A DNA stretch of 64,000 nt, from the NCBI GenBank assembly GCA_945889005.1, contig CAMDBI010000020.1:1-64000 (forward strand), given 5' to 3'. Under the pieces are notes generated by a model. The model was not told the origin of the DNA and searched no databases. It saw only the letters and a list, made by a program, of their open reading frames with translations. Shown here in pieces: positions 39,212 to 50,158 of the stretch. Position numbers and translations under genes: made by a program. Within the stretch, counting starts at the first letter, position 1. The number at the start of each line of letters is the position of its first letter. Source of the DNA: Bacteroides fragilis. GTDB taxonomy: Bacteria; Bacteroidota; Bacteroidia; Bacteroidales; DTGW01.

Positions 39212-41602
39212 ATGAAAAAGATTCTCATATTATTATGCTTAGCATCTACCATGCTATACTCACAGGAAACTATGGTTCCAACATGGGTCAACAACAAAAT
39301 ATATATAGACCCCAACTTCTCCGGCACTGAAAAAGGAACGCAAAGCGAACCATACAAAAGTGTTTTCTCAACAGGCTTTTCATGGAATAAGAAAAACGCC
39401 TATTTATTCAAACGAGGAACAAGTCAAAAAATAAGTGAACAAATAAAATTTGCTCAAGATTCTATCGTTATTGGAGCTTATGGAACGGGCAGCCTCCCTT
39501 TTCTGGAATTCAATGTACTAAACACCTCGCTTGAAGTAAGTGGTACAGGTACTATTATTAACGACATTTCTGTAAGAGCAAAGATGGATTTAAAAGCACA
39601 TGGAATCGGCTTATCTGGCGATTACGTGATAATAAATAATTGTAAAATCAGAGGTGGACACAAAGGCCTTATAGGCGGCAATAGCCTGCATCTGAAAATA
39701 CAAAACTGCGATATTGGTGGCAATATATACGACGGTATTTATGTCGATGGTACCGATACTGTGACAATATACAATACATACGTACACGACCAGGTTTTGT
39801 TAGACGATTTGTCAAATCAAGGATCAATTGACAATATTCAGATTGAAAATGCCAAAATGGTATATATCGACAAGGTAAAATCGGATCACTCCAATTTCCC
39901 AGGCAAATATTGTTTAATCATCAATAAAAGCGACTCTGTTTCAATAAACAATAGTATATTTGTAGGACACGACGGCAATGGCGCTATTTATCCCGGCACT
40001 TCTTCTAAAGGTTGGAGTATTACAAACTGTTGGTTCGAAAAGGGTTATTACGGTATCCAGAACAACACCAAGCTTCGAATCTATGGCTGTGTATTCAGAG
40101 GGCAATTGGAAAATGCAATTTACGAGGGTGGCGACAAATGGATTTACAACTGCACATTTATAGACCAAAACAATGCCATTCGAAACTGGTCGGGCAAAGT
40201 AAAAGAAATGCAAAATTGTATTTTTTACAATTTCAACTCTACCATAGCCGGTTTGTCGGAAACAGTTACCAACAATTGTTTTTTCGATCCATCTGCAACC
40301 AAGTATACAAAAGGCACAAACTACATCACTTCCGATCCTCAATTTGCCGATTTTGCAAATCACAATTTCACTTTAAAAAGCTCATCGCCTTGTATCAACC
40401 AGGGAGTCGACAATCCGAAAATACTAAAGGACATACTTGGCAATACCCGACCTAATGGCACTAAACTCGATTATGGTGCTTATGAATATTCATCGGCATC
40501 TCTACCTTCAATATTCAAACTTGAATCTAATGTTACTGGATGCGAGGACGATACAGCAATAATCAACCTTAGCGGAAGTCAAACCGACGTTATTTACAAA
40601 CTACGTCGCAACCATATCGATATTGATTCGATCTATGGCAACGGCAATGAGATTTCATTTGTTCCACAAAGCAGAAAGGGATATTATTCGGTTATAGCAA
40701 TAAACAAAACCACCAACAACACAAATACGATGGATGGCATTTACGGGGTTATGACCAATCCATTGCCAAGCAAACAATTTCTGATTGGTGGCGGATATAT
40801 CAGTTCAAAATATGGCGGCCCACAAATTAACTTGTACTCATCTGAACCCGGTATCAAATACCAATTGTACCTCAACAACGTGCTTTTTGGATCTCCAATA
40901 TTTGGCGATGGCGACAGTATTAGTTTTGGCAAAACCAAATCTGTAGGATCATACACAATGGAAGCAACAAATCCAAGCACCAATTGCTCGATAAAAGCTC
41001 TTAATAATGTATTGGTAATGGACTACAATACCCGAACTGCAAGCGAGGTTTTCTTGCCATGTGGAGACAAAATACTTATAAATAACCAAGATATCAGAAC
41101 TCCTGGGGTATATGTTGATACATTAATTTCTATAGCTGGCTTCGACAGTATTGTAACCAAAATCATTAAGATTCAACCAAGTATTACATTTCAAAATATT
41201 TCGATCAGTGCTAATGCATCCTATACTTCTCCAAAAGGACGTATTTACACAAAAACCGGCATATATTACGATACCATTCAAATCTTAAACAGTTGTGATT
41301 CTGTTATAATTACCAATCTTCTGGTCGGAAATGCAACCAATATCGATCAGAGTTCAAAAACTTCAACTTTGAAAATTAGCCCTAACCCTTCAAAAGGTCT
41401 TCTAAATATAAGCTCATCAGATACTGAAGCGATAGACCATATACATATCTACAATACATCGGGCATACTGGTGTATAAGAAAGTCCAAATAAAAAACAAG
41501 GCATTGTCTATTGATGTTGATATCCCCAATGGGCTTTACACGATTATTGCACTGACCACTCAAGGCAAAACCATCGTAGACAGATTGCTTATTATGAAAT
41601 AA
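39212..41602 (+). CDS. Secreted right-handed beta-helix protein with T9SS tail
   Basis: Signal peptide MKKILILLCLASTMLYSQ; beta-helix repeats; DYGAYEYS; C-terminal ISPNPSKGLLNIS. Confidence 0.82.
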   Translation: MKKILILLCLASTMLYSQETMVPTWVNNKIYIDPNFSGTEKGTQSEPYKSVFSTGFSWNKKNAYLFKRGTSQKISEQIKFAQDSIVIGAYGTGSLPFLEFNVLNTSLEVSGTGTIINDISVRAKMDLKAHGIGLSGDYVIINNCKIRGGHKGLIGGNSLHLKIQNCDIGGNIYDGIYVDGTDTVTIYNTYVHDQVLLDDLSNQGSIDNIQIENAKMVYIDKVKSDHSNFPGKYCLIINKSDSVSINNSIFVGHDGNGAIYPGTSSKGWSITNCWFEKGYYGIQNNTKLRIYGCVFRGQLENAIYEGGDKWIYNCTFIDQNNAIRNWSGKVKEMQNCIFYNFNSTIAGLSETVTNNCFFDPSATKYTKGTNYITSDPQFADFANHNFTLKSSSPCINQGVDNPKILKDILGNTRPNGTKLDYGAYEYSSASLPSIFKLESNVTGCEDDTAIINLSGSQTDVIYKLRRNHIDIDSIYGNGNEISFVPQSRKGYYSVIAINKTTNNTNTMDGIYGVMTNPLPSKQFLIGGGYISSKYGGPQINLYSSEPGIKYQLYLNNVLFGSPIFGDGDSISFGKTKSVGSYTMEATNPSTNCSIKALNNVLVMDYNTRTASEVFLPCGDKILINNQDIRTPGVYVDTLISIAGFDSIVTKIIKIQPSITFQNISISANASYTSPKGRIYTKTGIYYDTIQILNSCDSVIITNLLVGNATNIDQSSKTSTLKISPNPSKGLLNISSSDTEAIDHIHIYNTSGILVYKKVQIKNKALSIDVDIPNGLYTIIALTTQGKTIVDRLLIMK

Positions 41603-41738
41603 AACCAATAGCTACGACAATTTACAACTTCAAGTTTATAGAAAAAAAAACAGATTGTTCGAGAATATTTCGAAGTAGAGATTTGAAATTTATGCACAAA
41701 ACATTCTCTAATCACTGCAAAAAAAGTAGGACAAAATT

Positions 41739-42416
41739 TTATTTTGTAAAAATTTGTAGTTTAAATGGGTTGGGCAATGCTACGGAACACACATATTGCC
41801 TTGTACAAGATGTTTTTACGTGCATAGTAACATAGCCTTGATCACTTAAAAATTGGATTTCGCATTCGTCATATTCCAGACGAGTTTCAATCTTCTTAAG
41901 CTGTTCTGTCAAGCCAGTTCCCTTGGCTTTCAGAACAGCTTCTTTTCTTGTCCAGCATTTCAAAAATGCAATATACTGTTGAGCTTCTGAGCAATTGTCA
42001 ATATACCATTTTTCGGCATCAGAAAAATAATTTGGCACTATCTCCTGCCAATTCCTCACGGGTGAAGTAGATTCGACATCGACCCCAAGTTCAGAATCGT
42101 ACGAGAAGGCCATAGCTACCCACTGGTTGCTATGACTAAGATTGAAAAACACATCGCCCGACTCGAGCATGGGCTTCCCATTATCACCTATTGCAATATT
42201 CACATTTTTGGCATCTTGCCCAATCTGTCGGCCTAGCTTTTCCCTCAACAACCCGTGAGCTATTATATATGTATTTCGGTCTCTATCAAACACGAAACGT
42301 TTGCATCGCTCAAGTTCAATCTCAGAAAGCATCTTTTTTAGTTCATCCAATTGCTCGAAATAATGAACTATATTGAAAACATTTAATATTACATGAGCGT
42401 TTTTATCTAACAACAT
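41739..42416 (-). CDS. 4'-phosphopantetheinyl transferase, Sfp type
   Basis: NLSHSNQWVAMAFSYDSELGVDVEST...FLKCWTRKEAVLKAKGTGL. Confidence 0.93.
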   Translation of the reverse strand: MLLDKNAHVILNVFNIVHYFEQLDELKKMLSEIELERCKRFVFDRDRNTYIIAHGLLREKLGRQIGQDAKNVNIAIGDNGKPMLESGDVFFNLSHSNQWVAMAFSYDSELGVDVESTSPVRNWQEIVPNYFSDAEKWYIDNCSEAQQYIAFLKCWTRKEAVLKAKGTGLTEQLKKIETRLEYDECEIQFLSDQGYVTMHVKTSCTRQYVCSVALPNPFKLQIFTK

Positions 42417-42538
42417 TCTTCTAATTTATATCTACACACAACAATTCAAAGTAACAAACTGTTAGTTTTAATAAATGATAAATTTAACTATAAATATTTT
42501 ACTATATTTAGCAACTAAATTTATCTTATAAAAAAAAA

Positions 42539-43954
42539 TTGACATCAATGACACGACTTTTTCATCTATTGAGCTACAAAAAATCGTACCCCAAGATTGC
42601 AATACCCACTTTTCTGCTTTTGGTCTTATTGGCCAGTTGCGTAAAAGAAGATGAATTGACGGCCCAACCAAATATTTCAAGCGCGGTTGAAGCCGGACTC
42701 AAACCCCTTAACCTATGGGAGCCCGATTTAGCAGAAGATATTATTTATATCGACCCCCATTACACTTCAAGCCCTCAACAAGGAACCATCGAGAAACCTT
42801 ACACCAATTTCAGACAAGTAAACTGGAAAAACAAACAAGTAATTGCCTTAAAAAGAGGCACACGCCTCAAAAGCGAACCAATAGTGATCACGGCCAACGA
42901 CATTACATTGGCAAGCTATGGAACAGGAAGCAGACCGGTAGTAGTCATCAACAGTCAAAAAGCGCATGCCATATCGCTCAACTGGACTGGAAGCAGCAAT
43001 GTTACAATTCGAGATATCGAAGTAATAGCCAACGATTGTGTAAGTGCCCTCATTGTCCGCGACAATAGTCAAAATGTTCAAATAATTAATTGCAAAATGA
43101 GTGGTTCTACTTGGGGAATTCGTGTTTTAAATCATATTCAACAAATTAGCATTGACAATACAGAAATATTCAATATTCTCGACGATGGTATATTTATCAA
43201 AAACACCAACCAGATAGAAATAAAAAACTGTTACATCCACCATGTAAACCAAAACTGGAGGCCACCATCGACCCCCGAAGAACAAGCCGGAGGCGATGGT
43301 ATACAGCTCGAACTCTGCGACAACTGGCATGTACATCACAATGTGATAGACCGTTCGGACAATGGAAATAAATTTTGCTTTATTGCCAATAACGATAACC
43401 AAAAGAATGGAATACTGGAATACAATTTTCTGAAAGGACCCAATCAAAGTTTCGCAGTATACCTCGGAAGTGGCAGCAACCTCATTGTCAGATACAATCA
43501 CATAGCAGCTCCTGCTTCGTCGCCAGTTTACTCACATAGCAAGGCTCTCAAGGTCTATTACAATATTTTCGACCAGGTTTCGGGGCCTCTGTTTGCCGAC
43601 GATGCCGTAGTTTACAACAATTTGTTTTACCTAATGGGAACGCCTGCCATTCAAGGCAAAACAATCGTTGCAAAAAACAACATATTCGACCTTAATACTT
43701 CTAGAACAGACCGTTTTAAAGTTTCGCAAGAAATAATTGAAGAACAAAACTTAATAGTGAAAGGACTACCAACACCTGGCTCTGCCAATGGAAAACCCTT
43801 CTATGCAGATGAAGCAAAATCAAATTATCGAATCACAAAAGAATCTGCTTGTATTGACAAAGGAACGCCAGTAGGCATAAGTAAAGACATTGATGGAAAC
43901 CCAGTGCCTACCGGAACATCACCAGATATTGGGCCCTACGAATATCAACCCTGA
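42539..43954 (+). CDS. Beta-helix lipoprotein (choice-of-anchor/pectate-lyase-like)
   Basis: Lipobox LLVLLASC; YIDPHYTSSPQQGTIEKPYTNF entry motif; beta-helix repeats; ends DIGPYEYQP. Confidence 0.82.
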   Translation: MTSMTRLFHLLSYKKSYPKIAIPTFLLLVLLASCVKEDELTAQPNISSAVEAGLKPLNLWEPDLAEDIIYIDPHYTSSPQQGTIEKPYTNFRQVNWKNKQVIALKRGTRLKSEPIVITANDITLASYGTGSRPVVVINSQKAHAISLNWTGSSNVTIRDIEVIANDCVSALIVRDNSQNVQIINCKMSGSTWGIRVLNHIQQISIDNTEIFNILDDGIFIKNTNQIEIKNCYIHHVNQNWRPPSTPEEQAGGDGIQLELCDNWHVHHNVIDRSDNGNKFCFIANNDNQKNGILEYNFLKGPNQSFAVYLGSGSNLIVRYNHIAAPASSPVYSHSKALKVYYNIFDQVSGPLFADDAVVYNNLFYLMGTPAIQGKTIVAKNNIFDLNTSRTDRFKVSQEIIEEQNLIVKGLPTPGSANGKPFYADEAKSNYRITKESACIDKGTPVGISKDIDGNPVPTGTSPDIGPYEYQP

Positions 43955-43975
43955 TATTCAATTTATTTGGTTTAG

Positions 43976-44974
43976 TTATTTTCCAGATTTGTTTACCATG
44001 TTGCTTATATACGAAAAATTGCCATTTAATATTTCGTAAACCTTCGTGAAATACTTTTCCAAAATTATTGCAAGTCCTGTTATTGCAAAAAGACCAAGAA
44101 CAGGATAATATGGCCTTATTGTCAACAATATTTCAGACGAAAACAATCTCAGGAGAATAAAATCAAAGAAATGAAATAACAAAAGATGGTACAAATAAAT
44201 AAACAATGAATATTTTCTCCCCCAATTGCTAAACAATGTATTCCCAACATGTACACGAGTTAGATAAATAAAACCCGGCACCAACAACACGATTGTTCCA
44301 ATTAATATTGAATGTTCATACCTTGAATAATTAAAAAGTTTTTCGAACATATAAACTTCAGCATACTGAAGTATAAAACCCACCATAATAAAAACAAGAA
44401 GTACATTCTTTGATAGTACTGGCTTGTCAATTAATGAAATCCTATATCCTATATAAATAAACGGTATCGATTGCAAAAAGCGAAAAAATTGATAATCGAT
44501 ATTTAGACCCAAAAACTGATCGTATGAATCACTAATGATAACGAAAAACAGTATCGATATAGAGATAATCCACATTAAACGATGAAGTCTCAGGTAAAAT
44601 ATATACCAAATAAAAACAAATCCAAAAATCATGGAGCCTAGAAACCATAAATGCCAGTATGCCCCTAACAATAATGCTCTTACATCGAGCTGCACCCAAT
44701 GGAAAAAGAAATAGACAATACTTGAAATGAACAATACAGAGATAAGATTTACAATATTTTTCTCTATACATTTGAAATCGAAGATGTTATTACTTTCGAT
44801 TTTGGACTTTAAAAAATAACCTGAACACATGAAGAAAAATGGAACAGCCCACCTGGCTCCCACGCGAATATTTTCTACAATTTCGCTACTTACATTGCCA
44901 TAATAATTATGCAGACACAAAATAAAAAAAGCTGCAATGAATCTAAAAAGATCAATAGTCTGATTCCTGTTCAT
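43976..44974 (-). CDS. Acyltransferase family 3 (OafA-like) membrane protein
   Basis: NRNQTIDLFRFIAAFFILCLHNYYG; multi-TM pattern. Confidence 0.85.
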   Translation of the reverse strand: MNRNQTIDLFRFIAAFFILCLHNYYGNVSSEIVENIRVGARWAVPFFFMCSGYFLKSKIESNNIFDFKCIEKNIVNLISVLFISSIVYFFFHWVQLDVRALLLGAYWHLWFLGSMIFGFVFIWYIFYLRLHRLMWIISISILFFVIISDSYDQFLGLNIDYQFFRFLQSIPFIYIGYRISLIDKPVLSKNVLLVFIMVGFILQYAEVYMFEKLFNYSRYEHSILIGTIVLLVPGFIYLTRVHVGNTLFSNWGRKYSLFIYLYHLLLFHFFDFILLRLFSSEILLTIRPYYPVLGLFAITGLAIILEKYFTKVYEILNGNFSYISNMVNKSGK

Positions 44975-45365
44975 TTCAAATTCTTAATTCCACTAAACAC
45001 TCAACATTATTTGTTGATAAGCGATAAAAATACGAATATATATTTTTTACCATGTTAAAAACCAATTAAAATTTGCAGAAATCTGAGAACACAAGGCTTG
45101 TCAGTGAAAATAAATAGATCAAATTCTATTTCATTTCACTGATAACTCGATAGTTACAATAATGCTTTCAATTTTTGCAAGTAGACAACAAAAAATAAGG
45201 ATTCCGAAAACCGACTTTCAAAAAAAATGTTTATTTTTAAACCGATTGTAGGCTTCATTTTAACCAATTAAGAACATGATGGCAATGTAAAAAGATAAAA
45301 TCTCACGACTTGCCCTGTAGTATAGTTTCAAACAAAAAATAAACCATTAAAAACAAAAAAACACT

Positions 45366-46907
45366 ATGAATCTTTTAAGTAACTTATGGAAGAAAAAACA
45401 GGCATTTTTATTAAATCCGCTGTTCCTGTCATTGATTGTATTTGGCATCCTATGTTTAATCTTTATTTTCGAAATGCTAAAAAGCAATTTCGCAATTTCG
45501 AGTGGGTATAGTTACGAAACAATAGCAATGTCAATAATTAAAGGACAAGGTTTTTCAAATCCATTTTCGCCTGCCGATACCGGACCAACTTCGTGGATGC
45601 CTCCTTTTATTGTTTGGATTTACACGCTTTCTTATGCCATTTTTGGGATTAATTTAAAATCATTTATATTTCTAAAAATTGTCGATTTTTTATTTATTAG
45701 CTCTGGCATCTATTTAGTATTAAGAACACTCAAAAATATTTTTTCGCCCAAAATATACTTAATATTTCTACCATTAGTTTTATTGTTTTTATATTATTAC
45801 CGCGGAAATACCACAAGTGTTTTTGAAGATTTTGGCATATATACTTTAGCATTTGGAGTTTATATAAGCCTAGCTTACATTCTCACTCATTCCCAAAAAA
45901 TACCATTGGTATATTATCTTCTTCTATTTGTAATTGGTTTGTCGTGCCCATCCTTATTTTTACCACTGTTACTATTGTTTATAGTCGCATTGTTTCACGA
46001 ATTAAAAAACAAGTATCGCGAAAACAACAAGACCTTCAATTTCAACATATACCTAAAGTCATTTTATAAATATTTCTTTTTAGGTCTCCCGATATTGATA
46101 GCCACATTTGGTTGGGGCTACAGAAACTATGTGGTTTTCGATAAATTTATTATTTCAAAATCAAATATCTGGTTCGAATTTTATCAAGCCAATGCCGAAA
46201 GTTCCAATGGCTTGAGTTCGGCTGTAATAACTGCAAAAACTCATCCAAATGAAAATAAAGCTCTATGTGACACCATTATCAAATACGGAGGAGAACAACA
46301 GTGGCTCGATACTTATAATCAAAAAAGCAAGTTGTATCTCGAAAATGAATCTGACGACTATCTAATCAAAATAAAAAAGAGATTGTTTTTTTCTTTTGTA
46401 TTTACTTATTATCCTTACGATAAGGTTAAATCCAAAGCAATTGCCGGATTAAGTAACAAAGAGAAAGAAATCCTGAACAAATATAATATTATAAGAAGCA
46501 ATTACTGGCTTACCATTTTTTCAAAAAACGACGATACTAAAGTAATTTTGGACACATACCTCCCCGAAAAGTCTACATTATTAATGAAAGATTTGGAAGA
46601 ATGCAGACAGGAATATCGTAGTCAAAACATGAAAAAATCATATCTTTTTAAAGGCTTTTTGATGTCTGGGATTCCATTTTTATCAGCATTATTGTTATTA
46701 TTTTTGAGGGGACGCAACATCTATATACTGGTTTTAATCATCGGCTATTTTTCATACGAATTACCGTATGTATTAATTTCTACTTATTTCAGATATCAAG
46801 CGGTCAAATTTTTACTTGACTCTGTCATTATTTCGATTTTAATTTATTACATTTTTCAGTTTTTTCGAAAAAAAAATAGATATTTCAACCATAAACCCAT
46901 TTTATAG
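45366..46907 (+). CDS. Multi-TM protein, GT39/ArnT-like glycosyltransferase candidate
   Basis: SYETIAMSIIKGQGFSNPF...PTSWMPPFIVWIYTLSYAIFG is characteristic of dolichyl-mannosyltransferase-like membrane GTs; many hydrophobic segments. Confidence 0.6.
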   Translation: MNLLSNLWKKKQAFLLNPLFLSLIVFGILCLIFIFEMLKSNFAISSGYSYETIAMSIIKGQGFSNPFSPADTGPTSWMPPFIVWIYTLSYAIFGINLKSFIFLKIVDFLFISSGIYLVLRTLKNIFSPKIYLIFLPLVLLFLYYYRGNTTSVFEDFGIYTLAFGVYISLAYILTHSQKIPLVYYLLLFVIGLSCPSLFLPLLLLFIVALFHELKNKYRENNKTFNFNIYLKSFYKYFFLGLPILIATFGWGYRNYVVFDKFIISKSNIWFEFYQANAESSNGLSSAVITAKTHPNENKALCDTIIKYGGEQQWLDTYNQKSKLYLENESDDYLIKIKKRLFFSFVFTYYPYDKVKSKAIAGLSNKEKEILNKYNIIRSNYWLTIFSKNDDTKVILDTYLPEKSTLLMKDLEECRQEYRSQNMKKSYLFKGFLMSGIPFLSALLLLFLRGRNIYILVLIIGYFSYELPYVLISTYFRYQAVKFLLDSVIISILIYYIFQFFRKKNRYFNHKPIL

Positions 46908-47044
46908 AGTGTAATATAGCACATCTGAAAATCACAACAACCAGTATTTGAACTACATATTGTAAATTTGACTTAAAATGAACATCTCAAGTAAACTAAA
47001 ACTAATAAATTTTGTTTATTTTTGAATAAAATACTTATAGACCA

Positions 47045-48001
47045 ATGACTAGAAAAAACGCATTACAAACTTTACATATCACCTGTGCCATTGATGATTC
47101 ATTTTGGTTTCCACTTTCAGTTGTGTTGGTTTCACTCTTTGAAACAAACAAACAAAATAAACTTCATATTCACCTTTTTAGTGCATCGTTAAGTTCAGAA
47201 AATGTTAACAAGTTTGAAAATCTATGCAAAAAACATGAACAAGACTTTAGTTTTTATCAGTTACAACTCAAAGACTTTGAAGGATTCCCGGTAACCAGCC
47301 GAATAAGCCTTGCTACTTATTACCGCATAATCATGCCTCAATACCTTAGTAAAGATATCGACAAGTATCTTTATATTGATGCCGACATTATCGTATTACG
47401 CGACTTATCGCCTATGTTCGACACAAACCTCGATGAATATGTAATTGGAGCCATTAATGATGCCACTGGAATAGACTGCAACATGCACTCCAAACATGAG
47501 ATACCGGAAACACATCTGTATTTCAATGCCGGCATATTGCTTATCAACAGAAAAAAATGGATTGAAGAAAACGTTACAGAAAAAACGTTGAACTACATTA
47601 AAAGCAATCTTGAAAAATGCCAATTTCACGACCAAGATGCCCTCAATGCAACAATCTTCAATAGACGATTAAAGCTTCCGCCAATTTGGAACAACCAAAT
47701 TGCATTGTATTTTCTGCCTAAACAAACCTTAAGCGAAATATATGGTCCAGATTACATAGAGGCTCTCAGAAAGCCTGCCATAGTACATTTCAACGGCATA
47801 GAAAAGCCATGGCACAGCGAGTCTGGCCACCCCTTTCGAAGTAAATTCGATAAATACGTGAAACTATCAGGATTTAAAAAACCCAATAACAAGACTGAAC
47901 TTAAGAAATGGATTAAGAAAAATATCATATATAAACTTTTGGGCTGGGGAACTGTTAATGGGTATTACTACCAAAAAACCAAAAAAGTATATCAAGCTTG
48001 A
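47045..48001 (+). CDS. Glycosyltransferase family 8
   Basis: YLYIDADIIVLRDLSPMF DxD region; HFNGIEKPWH C-terminal motif. Confidence 0.92.
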   Translation: MTRKNALQTLHITCAIDDSFWFPLSVVLVSLFETNKQNKLHIHLFSASLSSENVNKFENLCKKHEQDFSFYQLQLKDFEGFPVTSRISLATYYRIIMPQYLSKDIDKYLYIDADIIVLRDLSPMFDTNLDEYVIGAINDATGIDCNMHSKHEIPETHLYFNAGILLINRKKWIEENVTEKTLNYIKSNLEKCQFHDQDALNATIFNRRLKLPPIWNNQIALYFLPKQTLSEIYGPDYIEALRKPAIVHFNGIEKPWHSESGHPFRSKFDKYVKLSGFKKPNNKTELKKWIKKNIIYKLLGWGTVNGYYYQKTKKVYQA

Positions 48002-49164
48002 TGAAAACTGAAAAAGATAGAAAATTACGTATTGTATTTCTTACAAACCGTAACGCAAAAGACAAACGCGAATGGTCTGGCACACTGTATTACATGGCAC
48101 AAGCTATGAGCAAATACGGTTGCGAGGTGAGTTATGTAGGTCCGTACCAACCCAAATTCGTACTTTTCTTTTTAAAAACAGTACGAAAACTAAGCGAAAC
48201 CATACTCCACAAGAAATATAACATTGCGTATAGTATTGTACTTGCATATTTTCATAAATGGTTTTTCACTAAGAAAATTAGAGAAATAAACCCTGATGTA
48301 ATTTTTGCTGGATCATCATCGTCGGAACTTAGTCTAATAAACCTAAAAATACCAAAAGTATTTTTGGCCGATGCCACCTTCGAATTGTTGATAAACAATT
48401 ATCCCAACTTTACCAATCTCACCAAGTTGTCGCTAAAAGAAGGCGACTATATTGAACGAAAGGCATTGTACAATGCAGATGTATTGGTATTTTCGTCGCA
48501 ATGGGCAATAGACTCTGCACGCGACTTTTACAAAATCCCAACTAAACGACTGCATTTAATATCTTATGGAGCCAACCTTGATCAAGAGCCCGAAAGAGCA
48601 CAAGTGATTGGAAAAAAAATCGACAAGCAAATAAACCTTCTGTTCTTGGGAGTCGATTGGATTCGAAAAGGAGGCGCGGATGTTTACCGGGTTTTTAGCG
48701 AATTGCTTGCCAGAGGAATAAATGTACAACTTACTGTATGCGGTTGCCAACCACCAGTAGACGCTCACCCACAACTGATTGTACATAAGTTTTTAAACAA
48801 AAACAAAGCAGAGGATTTCCAGATATTATATAAAATTTTGCTCGAAACACATTTTCTTTATGTTCCCTCTCGATCGGATTGCACCCCAATTGTTTTCTGT
48901 GAAGCAAGTGCATACGCTATTCCTGTTCTAACTACCAATGTTGGTGGCATACCTTCTGTTGTTGTCGAAGGCATCAATGGTCATACATTTCCTCTTGACA
49001 AGCCAACAGGAGAAATAGCAGACCTTATTTGTAGTTATGTAGACAATCCTCATCGATACACATCGCTCTCGGAGAGTAGCCGAAATTTCTACGAATCAAA
49101 CCTCAACTGGAATATATGGGGCGAAAAGATGAGTAAAATTTTCAGAAACCTTGTGAACAACTAA
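48001..49164 (+). CDS. Glycosyltransferase family 4 (GT1/GT4 superfamily)
   Basis: LLFLGVDWIRKGGADVYRVFSEL; VPSRSDCTPIVFCEASAYAIPVLTTNVGGIPSVVVEG; ATG at 48001 overlaps the upstream TGA. Confidence 0.92.
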   Translation: MKTEKDRKLRIVFLTNRNAKDKREWSGTLYYMAQAMSKYGCEVSYVGPYQPKFVLFFLKTVRKLSETILHKKYNIAYSIVLAYFHKWFFTKKIREINPDVIFAGSSSSELSLINLKIPKVFLADATFELLINNYPNFTNLTKLSLKEGDYIERKALYNADVLVFSSQWAIDSARDFYKIPTKRLHLISYGANLDQEPERAQVIGKKIDKQINLLFLGVDWIRKGGADVYRVFSELLARGINVQLTVCGCQPPVDAHPQLIVHKFLNKNKAEDFQILYKILLETHFLYVPSRSDCTPIVFCEASAYAIPVLTTNVGGIPSVVVEGINGHTFPLDKPTGEIADLICSYVDNPHRYTSLSESSRNFYESNLNWNIWGEKMSKIFRNLVNN

Positions 49165-49184
49165 AAATTAATTCATTATAACAC

Positions 49185-50099
49185 TCATAATCTATCATTT
49201 AACTTTTGCTGCATTTGCTTTTTATCATTTATAGATATCGTATCCAAAATCAATCCGATAGAAAATGTTAAAAAAGAAAGAAGCATCAATCCAGAAGCCA
49301 ATATTGCCAAGGGTACCCGATATACATAATTATATTTAAAGTATTCAATAATTGCGGGCAAGCCAGATATAATTGACAACAAAAAGAATACAAGAGCAAT
49401 AACCCCAAAAAACTGGAGAGGTTTGTAATGTCTGAATAGATTCAGAATGGTAAGAAGTACTTTTCGCCCATCTGACAGTGTATTGAGTTTCGAAAAACTT
49501 CCTTCGGGTCTATCTTTAAAATCTATCGGAACTTCGGCAATAGACAAATAGTTGTTCAGTGCAAAAATCGTCATCTCTGTTTCTATTTCAAAACCTTTGC
49601 ACAAAACAGGGTAAGATTTCACAAAACGCTTAGAGAAAACACGATATCCACTCATGATATCGTTAAGTTCCGACTTAAAAATGAAATTTATCAATGATTT
49701 TACCAAATTGTTGCCAAATCCGTGAAAATTTCTTTTGTTTTCTTTTCTGTAAGTACCGTTGCTCAATCTGTCGCCCACAACCATATCGCAATTGCGTTCG
49801 AAAAAAATATTTAAAAGCTTTTTAACCTCATTGGCGGGGTAGGTATTATCACCATCTACCATTATATAGACGTCGGCATCTATCTGCCAAAACATAGATC
49901 TCACTACATTCGCTTTCCCTTGCTGAAATTCTTTCTTAACAATGGCACCGTTCTCAATAGCAATTTGATAGGTATCGTCAGTAGAATTGTTGTCATATAC
50001 ATATATCGAAGCTTCGGGGACTTGTTCACGAAAGTCCGAAATTACTTGTTTTATTGTTAAGGCTTCGTTATAACAAGGTACTAAAATGGCGATTTTCAT
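49185..50099 (-). CDS. Glycosyltransferase family 2 (polyprenyl-phosphate sugar transferase-like)
   Basis: ILVPCYNEALTIKQVISDFRE; YDNNSTDDT; VDGDNTYPA; DIMSGYRVFSKRFVKS; two C-terminal TM helices. Confidence 0.92.
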   Translation of the reverse strand: MKIAILVPCYNEALTIKQVISDFREQVPEASIYVYDNNSTDDTYQIAIENGAIVKKEFQQGKANVVRSMFWQIDADVYIMVDGDNTYPANEVKKLLNIFFERNCDMVVGDRLSNGTYRKENKRNFHGFGNNLVKSLINFIFKSELNDIMSGYRVFSKRFVKSYPVLCKGFEIETEMTIFALNNYLSIAEVPIDFKDRPEGSFSKLNTLSDGRKVLLTILNLFRHYKPLQFFGVIALVFFLLSIISGLPAIIEYFKYNYVYRVPLAILASGLMLLSFLTFSIGLILDTISINDKKQMQQKLNDRL

Positions 50100-50158
50100 G
50101 GTTTAGATTTATTTAAAAAGTTGAAATTTGATTCAAATTTACTATTAATATATTAAAT

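Noticed and set aside
39941-40455. Overlapping ORFs of 140 and 147 aa
   Set aside because: Alternative frames of the beta-helix gene 39212-41602; low plausibility.
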